Position numbers and translations under genes: made by a program. Source: Eggerthellales bacterium UBA948 (GTDB lineage: Bacteria > Actinomycetota > Coriobacteriia > Coriobacteriales > UBA8131). From it: DNA of 8,150 nt. A model generated the notes under the pieces. It made no database searches and was not told the DNA's origin. It saw only the letters and a program-made list of their open reading frames with translations. This document shows, one piece after another, positions 1-6,200 of this stretch (the stretch's first letter is position 1; each line of letters opens with the position of its first letter). The DNA is taken from positions 23,694 to 31,843 of the forward strand of contig DBCW01000054.1 of NCBI GenBank assembly GCA_002293265.1, written 5' to 3'.

Positions 1-279
1 GAAGAGAGTGATTTCATTGTTTAGGGAATTTTCATTTACAATGTAAGAAACTGTTTCTTGTCTGGGATACTCTAATATCTCATCAGCCCTGCCATTATCA
101 AACACACAAAAATATCGTGTTTTCCCCGGAAAAATCAATGCCCCTTGATCATGCGTTGTTACATAAAGTAACGGCTTGGCGTTGAAATTGATTATGATGG
201 CAATTGCAGCTATCAAGATCGTTGCAGCCAAGCAACTGACTGCAACTATCTTAAGTATTCTTTTGCTGTAACCTTTCAT
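1..279 (-). CDS. Membrane-anchored or exported protein of unknown function (partial, N-terminal 93 residues)
   Basis: I do not recognise this protein. The frame is open from an ATG at 279 to the window edge, so the C-terminus is missing. The N-terminus has basic residues (MKGYSKR) followed by a hydrophobic stretch at about residues 9-31 (ILKIVAVSCLAATILIAAIA), which suggests an uncleaved signal anchor or a signal peptide. The remaining visible part (about residues 34-93) is polar and probably extracytoplasmic. The start lies 11 nt after the MFS stop. The frame upstream of this ATG is closed by a TAG, so it is the only likely start. A GGAGGG sequence sits 15 nt upstream inside the end of the MFS gene, far for a ribosome binding site, so coupling to MFS translation is likely. 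Co-transcription with the exporter suggests, but does not prove, a shared role. Confidence 0.62.
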   Translation of the reverse strand, partial: MKGYSKRILKIVAVSCLAATILIAAIAIIINFNAKPLLYVTTHDQGALIFPGKTRYFCVFDNGRADEILEYPRQETVSYIVNENSLNNEITLF

Positions 280-290
280 TATCGGCTATC

Positions 291-1607
291 TTAACCCTCC
301 GCTTGCTCCACTTTGTCTAATGCGCGCACACTCTTTAGCGCGTAGACCAGACCTAATAACATCATGATTACTCCGGCACCAATGAATATTGGTAGTATTC
401 CTGTGCCTGTAAATACAAAGCCGGAAAACTCAAATCCTTCTGCCAGTAGGCCGCAGACGAATATCCCAAATGGGGGAGCGATGCCTATTAGTGCTGTTAC
501 AAATCCTAAGGCTCTGCCCATCTTTTCTTCGCTTACTCTGCGTTGGATGAGCGTGATCATGGGTGCGTTAAACCATGAGCAAGATACTGCCATCAGCCCG
601 CTGAGAATCACAAACATTATAAACATGTCTGAGGTAAGGAAGCCGCAAGCAGCGGTTATGACACCGGTAATTGCTGCGGCAACCGCGATAAGCAGTGCCA
701 GTCTTTTGCCGCCGTTCCAAGCCATTAAAATCGCCGAGCCAACAATCATGCCAATGCCAAACACGGCTTCAACTAACGATGCCATATATCCATCGCCGGA
801 GAAATGACTAAAGGTCATCAGTGGGAAGAAAGCGCTGATGGATCCAAATGCGACCATGCCTACAGTTATGGAAACTATGAGTATCCACAGTCCGCGATTG
901 CTGGTAATGGAGCGAAAGCCTACAGCCAGGTTGTGCAAAACATGCTGGTTTTCGGCAGACTCATCATGTGTTGTGGGAATCTTAACCAGCAGCAGTGCGC
1001 CCACAGCTATCATTGCACCAATGAAGTCCAGGAACATGACAGCGTAAAAGCCAATAACTGTATAGAGGAAGATACCAAACGCCGGAGCACCTATGCTGCA
1101 GATGCTTATGAGCAGTTGGTCGAGCGTATTGATGCGCATAAGGTGTTTTTCCGGAACCAACATTGGCATGGCAGCCATCATTGCCGGACCATGAAATGCT
1201 TGCCCGATGCTTCTGGCAATGACCAACACTGCTATAAGCGCGATAGTTACTTGTCCGAGCAAAATGATTATACCTAGGATAAGCGAGATTATGCCGATGC
1301 TGAAGTCAGCCACTACCATGACTGTGCGTCGGTTAAATCTGTCGGCAACTACTCCACCAAAAGGAGAGAGAATGCCTTGTGGCAAAAAGGCGGCAATGGT
1401 GAGCAAGGAGAGCATCCAAGCGCTGCCGGTGGTCTCGGTCACATACCAGACTGCTGCGTATCCGGCGGCGTAACTGGTAAGCATCGAGACCGCTTGCCCT
1501 GCCCAAATGATGCAGATCAAAACAAACCAGCGTTTAGGTAGCGGGCGACCGGAGGCGCTAAGTTTCTGCGTTGGATCTTCTGGTTCTGCTGTTGTATTGT
1601 CGGTCAT
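291..1607 (-). CDS. MFS transporter, DHA3/Mef-like drug efflux type
   Basis: This 438-residue protein is a 12-helix major facilitator superfamily permease of the inner membrane, expected to export small molecules by proton antiport. After a polar N-terminal tail (residues 1-26) come hydrophobic helices starting near residue 27. The loop between helices 2 and 3 carries the MFS motif A signature (G84-G85-V-V-A-D89-R90-F-N-R93-R94). A long polar central loop lies at about residues 211-235, between the two six-helix halves. The WAGQAVS..TS start of helix 1 and the TETTGSAW segment before helix 2 resemble Mef-type macrolide exporters and related DHA3 proteins. That comparison is from memory, and the substrate is not determined. 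The ATG at 1607 is preceded by AGGGGA with a 4-nt spacer. The gene precedes a small membrane protein gene and has its own long leader. Confidence 0.88.
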   Translation of the reverse strand: MTDNTTAEPEDPTQKLSASGRPLPKRWFVLICIIWAGQAVSMLTSYAAGYAAVWYVTETTGSAWMLSLLTIAAFLPQGILSPFGGVVADRFNRRTVMVVADFSIGIISLILGIIILLGQVTIALIAVLVIARSIGQAFHGPAMMAAMPMLVPEKHLMRINTLDQLLISICSIGAPAFGIFLYTVIGFYAVMFLDFIGAMIAVGALLLVKIPTTHDESAENQHVLHNLAVGFRSITSNRGLWILIVSITVGMVAFGSISAFFPLMTFSHFSGDGYMASLVEAVFGIGMIVGSAILMAWNGGKRLALLIAVAAAITGVITAACGFLTSDMFIMFVILSGLMAVSCSWFNAPMITLIQRRVSEEKMGRALGFVTALIGIAPPFGIFVCGLLAEGFEFSGFVFTGTGILPIFIGAGVIMMLLGLVYALKSVRALDKVEQAEG

Positions 1608-1611
1608 TTTG

Positions 1612-1617
1612 TCCCCT
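1612..1617 (-). promoter_or_regulatory. Ribosome binding site of the MFS gene
   Basis: The minus strand reads AGGGGAC-AAA-ATG, a good Shine-Dalgarno core a few bases before the ATG at 1607. It supports this start. It also lies just downstream of the terminator-like hairpin, so it would be transcribed only if that hairpin is read through. Confidence 0.6.
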
Positions 1618-1628
1618 GATTTAATTAA

Positions 1629-1644
1629 AAGCCCTTGAGGGCTT
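1629..1644 (-). terminator. Small terminator/attenuator-like hairpin in the MFS leader
   Basis: A perfect 6-bp stem AAGCCC/GGGCTT with a TCAA loop (minus sense) is followed by TTTTAATTAA, a short U-rich tract. The MFS ribosome binding site begins about 11 nt later. The stem is short, so termination would be weak or conditional. Its place between a six-codon mini-ORF and the coding start resembles leaders of some ribosome-antibiotic-inducible resistance genes. This is inference from layout only. Confidence 0.35.
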
Positions 1645-1660
1645 ATAAGTGCATAATCAT
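1643..1660 (-). promoter_or_regulatory. Possible leader peptide mini-ORF (MIMHL) upstream of the MFS gene
   Basis: The minus strand reads ATG ATT ATG CAC TTA TAA, encoding five residues. The TAA stop overlaps the first two bases of the terminator-like hairpin at 1629-1644. A ribosome pausing here would cover the hairpin's 5' arm and could allow read-through into the exporter gene. No convincing Shine-Dalgarno sequence precedes it, and an ORF this short occurs easily by chance, so this is a hypothesis. Confidence 0.22.
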
Positions 1661-1680
1661 ATTGTGTGATTTCTGCTTAG

Positions 1681-1728
1681 TTGCTGCTACCTATTTTGGT
1701 TGGAGATTTCAAAACCCGCAGTAGCAAC
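1681..1728 (-). promoter_or_regulatory. Imperfect stem-loop in the MFS 5' leader
   Basis: In minus sense, GTTGCTAC (1728-1721) can pair with GTAGCAGC (1690-1683), giving 8 bp with one G-U wobble. An inner GTTTTG can pair with CAAAAT, making a two-tier stem about 110 nt upstream of the MFS start. It may be part of a structured leader working with the mini-ORF and terminator-like hairpin. I do not recognise a known riboswitch class. Confidence 0.28.
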
Positions 1729-1865
1729 CTATAGTTTCAGTCTAGCACAAGCAAGCAAAACTTAGCTTTACGCTTGTAAAACAATGGTCAGGAAAGCACT
1801 TTGACTTGAATACATGCTAATATGTTCTTGACAGGCTGTCCGAAAACTACGTCTCTAACCCAAGT

Positions 1866-1913
1866 TGTCATTCCTATTAGATAAGGTGGGGATATTATCT
1901 AATAGGAATGACA
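1866..1913. repeat. Perfect 19-bp inverted repeat, REP-like palindromic element
   Basis: The arm TGTCATTCCTATTAGATAA (1866-1884) is exactly complementary to 1895-1913, with a 10-nt G-rich loop. It has no T-tract, so it is not a standard intrinsic terminator. Its ends (TGTCATTCC/GGAATGACA) match the ends of the palindromic element inside the activase gene at 6136-6207, which suggests one repeat family. It is followed on the plus strand by GGGAATGGCA and GGGATGCA at about 19-bp spacing, as the genic copy is followed by GGGAATGAC units. Confidence 0.85.
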
Positions 1914-1960
1914 GGGGAAAGCGGGAATGGCAATGGGGCGCGGGATGCATGATTGACATG

Positions 1961-1990
1961 GCGGGAGATCTGTTTAGGTCTCCCGCTTTT
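1961..1990 (+). terminator. Terminator-like hairpin reading on the plus strand
   Basis: The stem GCGGGAGATC/GGTCTCCCGC (10 bp with one T-G pair, six-base loop) is directly followed by TTTT. This is the form of an intrinsic terminator for plus-strand transcription, yet I support no plus-strand gene upstream. For the minus-strand HTH gene, whose stop is about 120 nt away, the hairpin has no U-tract on the correct side, although it could still protect that transcript's 3' end. Confidence 0.5.
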
Positions 1991-2105
1991 ATGTGCCAAG
2001 GACAAAACTAAAGTTATTCATCCTTTTATTCTTGCAATATTAATATCAAACTTTAAATCTGCAAGGGAAATGGAAAATGAGCGGCAAGTTCGAAAAATAT
2101 TCTAC

Positions 2106-2642
2106 TTAATACGCATAGAGAAACTTCATGATGGCTGTTGCAGTTTCGAGCGACACTTTGTCAAGAGAGCCATGTTTGAGATAGGCATTTGTATTGCCGG
2201 GATTTAATTTGAGTGCGTGGTATATCTCGGCAGCACTTACACCCTTTTCAAGTTGTAAAGTGCGGCTGCGCTCCCAACGCATTTTTTTTGACTCTCGTAC
2301 TGTTTCGGGTCTTTGATAGGCAACTCGATAAGAGTTAAGGATTTTTATATACTCTCGCGACAAACCCGGGACATAGTGTGAACCCAGCGCAATCTCAGAG
2401 AGGTTCTTTTTTCCGAGAGCTTGCAGGGCTGTCTTGTAGGAAGCGAGCAGTTCTTTATCCCAGATAAGGTCAAGGAGTTTTTCTGTAATTTGTGTGTCAT
2501 AAGCGTAAAGCAGGAGTGGCTCTGCGATTCTGGGAATATCTTTTTGTGCAGCTGCAGCAAATTTTCGGAGATTAAAGGAGCTGGTATCTGCAAGTTCTAC
2601 AAGCAATCGTTTTATCCATCTGTTGAACACGAGTCTTCTCAT
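2106..2642 (-). CDS. Helix-turn-helix protein, putative antitoxin/repressor partner of the nucleotidyltransferase
   Basis: This is a 178-residue helical, basic protein. The C-terminal part (about residues 133-176) has the pattern KGVSAAEIYHALKLNPGNTN, then YLKHGSLDKVSLETATAIMKFL, which reads as an XRE/lambda-repressor-like DNA-binding fold. Residues 1-110 form a helical domain (FNLRKFAAAAQ...IAEPLLLYAY) that I cannot name. A strongly basic segment (residues 111-132) joins the two. The start ATG overlaps the stop of the upstream nucleotidyltransferase gene (ATGA) and has AAGGTG 7 nt upstream, so the genes are translationally coupled. From the pairing with a MNT-type nucleotidyltransferase I infer a toxin-antitoxin or Abi-like role, with this protein the probable DNA-binding partner and autoregulator. 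The pair is reversed relative to AbiE, where the antitoxin gene comes first. No enzymatic motif is visible. Confidence 0.75.
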   Translation of the reverse strand: MRRLVFNRWIKRLLVELADTSSFNLRKFAAAAQKDIPRIAEPLLLYAYDTQITEKLLDLIWDKELLASYKTALQALGKKNLSEIALGSHYVPGLSREYIKILNSYRVAYQRPETVRESKKMRWERSRTLQLEKGVSAAEIYHALKLNPGNTNAYLKHGSLDKVSLETATAIMKFLYAY

Positions 2643-3172
2643 GTGAGTTCACCTTGCTCAAAAGCCAAATAGCGGCTGAAAAATGCATTCCATTCTTCGT
2701 CTTCAAGATTGATTCGTAGCTCCGTTACATCATCTATAATGCTCTTTAGCTTATCGAAATCTATACAGTCAGTTGCGAGCATATTGGTAAGGTCATGTTT
2801 ATCAACTCTTCTCCACGCTAAGAGTTTTGTGATCACGAGATCTTCATTTGAGAGCGTGTAAACATCAATAACCTGACCATCAAAAGGGATGGGTCTTCTG
2901 CGCTTTTCCCAATTATGAGGGTATTGGTAGAGAAAGGTAGAAACGCTCATGTTCATATCGTATCGCTCTAATAGCTGTTCAAGTTCTTGACTAGCCTTTA
3001 ACACATCTATGTCCGTTGTAAAACGCGTATCAGGTGTAAGTCTTGTGATAATGAGGGCGCTTCCACCCACTATGGTTATTTCAAAGCGTTGCGACAGTCC
3101 AAAAAGAGCCAATGCGTCATCGTCTAGCTGCATGAGCCGCTGCAAAATTCCATCTTTTTGAAAATCCGTCAT
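2639..3172 (-). CDS. Nucleotidyltransferase-fold protein (DUF6036/AbiEii-like), putative toxin
   Basis: This 177-residue protein has the core signature of minimal nucleotidyltransferases: GGS (residues 36-38) followed by T-D54-I-D56, the metal-binding DxD. A later IDVYTLSNEDLVITKLLAWRR..DKHDL region resembles the conserved helical part of DUF6036/AbiEii-type proteins. Members of this fold transfer nucleotides to RNA or protein, and several act as toxins paired with a small partner. No substrate can be read from the sequence. An open frame extends to a TTG at 3196, but the strong promoter places transcription start near 3202, which would leave only a few leader bases for that TTG. I therefore chose the ATG at 3172, with a weak AGAAG/AGG upstream. 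The stop overlaps the HTH gene start by 4 nt. The cassette is clearly more AT-rich than the activase gene, consistent with acquisition by transfer. Confidence 0.78.
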   Translation of the reverse strand: MTDFQKDGILQRLMQLDDDALALFGLSQRFEITIVGGSALIITRLTPDTRFTTDIDVLKASQELEQLLERYDMNMSVSTFLYQYPHNWEKRRRPIPFDGQVIDVYTLSNEDLVITKLLAWRRVDKHDLTNMLATDCIDFDKLKSIIDDVTELRINLEDEEWNAFFSRYLAFEQGELT

Positions 3173-3208
3173 GCCTGTCTTCTGACTATTAATCAAAACG
3201 TAAAGACT

Positions 3209-3236
3209 ATTATATAAAGCGAACTCATATTGTCAA
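3209..3236 (-). promoter_or_regulatory. Consensus sigma-70 promoter for the nucleotidyltransferase/HTH pair
   Basis: In minus sense, TTGACA (3236-3231) and TATAAT (3214-3209) are both perfect hexamers, separated by 16 bp. Transcription should begin near 3202, about 30 nt before the ATG at 3172. The promoter lies only 20 nt after the activase stop, and I see no terminator in between, so read-through from the activase gene is also possible. The TTATATAA palindrome over the -10 could be an operator for the HTH protein, which is inference. Confidence 0.72.
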
Positions 3237-3255
3237 ATTTACGGTTTGTAACTGT

Positions 3256-6200
3256 CTACTTCTTCTCAAAATTGCTTTTGGCTATTGAGATCATTAGTTT
3301 TATGCGGTTTAACTGATTTACCTCGCTGGCACCCGGGTCATAATCCACAGCCACGATGTTGGACTCGGGGTTGAGCCTGCGTAGCTCCTTGATTACACCC
3401 TTGCCGGTTACATGATTGGGCAAGCAGGCAAATGGCTGGGTGCACACGATATTGGGTGTTCCGGTGTGGATGAGCTCGACCATTTCTGCGGTGAGCAGCC
3501 ATCCCTCGCCCATGGAGTTACACAGGCTGAGTATCGGCCGAGCAAAATCTGCCAACTCGTAAATAGTTGCCGGTGGCTCAAAGCGCTTGCTCTTGCTTAG
3601 GGCTTTGGTCAGGGGTTGGCGCATGCGTTTTAACACCGCGATGGTGATCTTGGAGCCGATGGTAGACTTTTTGGATTTAGCCAGCTCTTGGTGTTGCCAG
3701 ATGGAGTTGGAAATGCCAAACAAGAAGAACTCGGTGAGCCCCGGCACCACAACTTCGCAGCCCTCGTTCTCAATTATGTCAACGATGCCGTTGTTGGCAG
3801 TGGGGTGAAACTTAACCAGGATCTCGCCAACCACACCAACGCGTGGCTTGCTTCTGTCGTTTATTAGCTCAAGCTCGTCAAACTCTTGGATGATGGTCTT
3901 TACCGTACGCTTATAAATGCGGTAGTTTATGCGTCCCAGTAATTGGTCGCCGCAGATTTTCATCCACTTATCATAGAGCGAGTTAGCTGATCCGGGTACT
4001 GCCTCATAAGGGCGAGTGCGATACAGGCAAGCCATCAAAAGGTCGCCATAGTAGAAGCAATATACCGCCCTGAGCAGCATTTTTGCTGATATGCCAAAGC
4101 CGGGGTTGTTCTCTCCGCCAATATTGTGAAATGAAAGAGCAATTACTGGCACGTGTCCATATCCGGCTTCTTTTAAGGCTTTGCGGATAAGCCCGATGTA
4201 ATTTGTGGCGCGACATCCTCCACCGGTTTGAGTGATGATTACGGCAGTGCGATCCATGTCGTAGCGCCCGGACATTACAGCTTCCATGATCTGCCCGGTA
4301 ACCAGGATCGATGGATAGCAGATGTCGTTATTGGCGTAGCGCAGTCCTGCTTCCACAGCGCCCGGGTCTACGCTGGGCAGAAGCTCTAGGTTGTAACCGG
4401 CTTCCTCAAAGACTTTTATCAGCAGCTCAAAATGTATTGGTGCCATTTGTGGGCTTAATATGGTGTACTTCTGGTCTTTCATTTCCTTTGTGTAGCCGGG
4501 TTTATTGATCGCGGTACTCGCTTTGTTAGGTTTCGTGTTTTTAAATAGTGAGAGTATGGTCTTAAGGTCGGTGTTTGTGGTCTCCGGCGAGCATAAGACG
4601 GTGGGAATTTCTTCAGGATTGGTGTCATCTTCGGCTTCGCTCAAAATGACAGTTGAGGCATTGCTTGCGACGTAGCTTGCGGTGTTAATGATGGCCTCGC
4701 TCGCAGTGACAGTTGCCGCTTCCTCTTGCTCGCGTAGAGCCGCCAAAAGCGAACGCACTCGAATGCGAGCAGCGCCCAGATTGTTTACCTCGTCAATTTT
4801 AAGCACGGTGTAAATCTTGCCGGCGGGTTCCAGAATCTCTTGAACCTGATCGGTGGTAATAGCATCAAGACCGCAGCCAAAGCTGTTTAGTTGGATCAGA
4901 TCCAGATCGTCACGCAGCGTGCAAAGCTTGGCTGCTGCATATAGGCGAGAGTGATACATCCACTGGTCAACAACGCGAAGCGGGCGTTCAGGCTTAATTA
5001 TGTGCGCGATGCTGTCCTCGGTAAGTACAGCTAAGCCAAAGTTGGTGAGTAGCTCCGGTATCGCGTGATTGATCTCGGGGTCAACGTGATAAGGACGACC
5101 GGCCAAAACAATGCCACGCGTGCCGCTGTCTTCCATCCACTTGAGCGCTCGCTCGCCTGAACAACGCACATCATGCTTGAATGCATCGTCTTCTGCCCAG
5201 GCTTTCTCAGTAGCAGAAGTAATTTCTTCGAGGCTAGGTGCAGAGCCTTTGGCCTGCGGATGAGCATCGTAGTATTTTTTAAGCTCCTCATGCGCGCGCT
5301 CTATGAAACGTGGTTTGTGGTCGTATGGCAAGAAAGGGTTTAAAAATGCCACGTCAGATGCCTGAAGCTCCTCGACATTTAATTTAATTACTTCCGGATA
5401 GCTTACAACTATCGGACAGTTAAAGTGGTTTGGAGAACCTTCGTCTTCCTTGCGCTCGTAGCGGATGCAAGGCATGAAGATGATATCGACAGGCGGGTGA
5501 TTGGTGCTCTCATCTCCGCGCGAAAGCAGATCCATAATGTGTCCGTGCGCCAATTTGGCCGGGTAGCAAACGCTTTCCGAGGGCATGGATTCGATCCCGG
5601 CCTCGTAAGTAGACTTGCGAGTTTCCTCGGATAAAACCGTGGAAAAGCCCAACTCTTTGAAGAAAGTGAACCAGAACGGATAGTTCTCATACATGTTGAG
5701 TACGCGCGGCAGACCAACCACGGGGCGAGTAGCTTCATCAGGGGTAAGCGGCGTGTAAGGATTAGCTTCGGTACCCTTAAACAAGCGGTCGCGCTTGTAG
5801 ATGAAGAGATTAGGCAGCTCAGCGTCTTGGGTCTTAATGCCGGCACCTTTTTCGCAGCGATTGCCGGTGATAAAACGGCGAGTCTTGCCGGTCGCAGGGT
5901 CTTTGCCAAAAGTGGTTATGGTTAGCAAACAGGCATTTGAGCAGAGCTTACAGCGAGCTGTTGTGTGGTCGGGCTCAAGCGCGGTCAGCTCGGCGGCGGT
6001 GAGAAGCCCGGAGCGAACCGGTTCGTGCTGCTCGCCATAATTACTCGTGTTTTCACTTTGACTACCCCCCATGTCATACTCACTATCCTCACTGCCCCTC
6101 CCGCGACTCCCCACGTCATTCCCGCTACCCCCCATGTCATTCCCGCGCAGGCGGGAATCCATAGCACTTTTGTCGTTGAGGTGGATCCCCGCTTTCGCGG

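Larger units (their letters stand above)
1608..2105. other. About 500-bp intergenic region without a supported gene
   Basis: This lies between the HTH gene's stop and the MFS start. From left to right it holds the MFS leader with mini-ORF and small hairpin (to about 1735), a short TTTAC/GTAAA inverted repeat (1767-1780), a perfect 19-bp inverted repeat (1866-1913) with degenerate GGGAATGRCA-like units after it (to about 1950), a terminator-like hairpin (1961-1990), and an AT-rich stretch (1991-2105) in which I see nothing specific. A plus-strand open frame from a TTG at 1953 runs antisense into the HTH gene. Its product looks like no protein, and I do not accept it. Confidence 0.6.

Noticed and set aside
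804..1277. Plus-strand 157-codon frame opposite the MFS gene
   Set aside because: It is antisense to a clear 12-helix permease gene and has a composition rich in Cys, His and Gln, typical of a shadow frame.
1828..1856. TTGACA at 1828-1833 as a plus-strand -35 element
   Set aside because: No acceptable -10 hexamer is found 16-18 bp downstream.
1953..2207. Plus-strand 84-codon open frame
   Set aside because: It starts with TTG inside a terminator-like hairpin, lacks a ribosome binding site, runs antisense into the well-supported HTH gene, and its product looks like no protein family.
3173..3196. TTG start at 3196 for the nucleotidyltransferase
   Set aside because: The predicted transcription start near 3202 leaves almost no leader for it, and there is no Shine-Dalgarno sequence. 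The ATG at 3172 keeps all conserved motifs.
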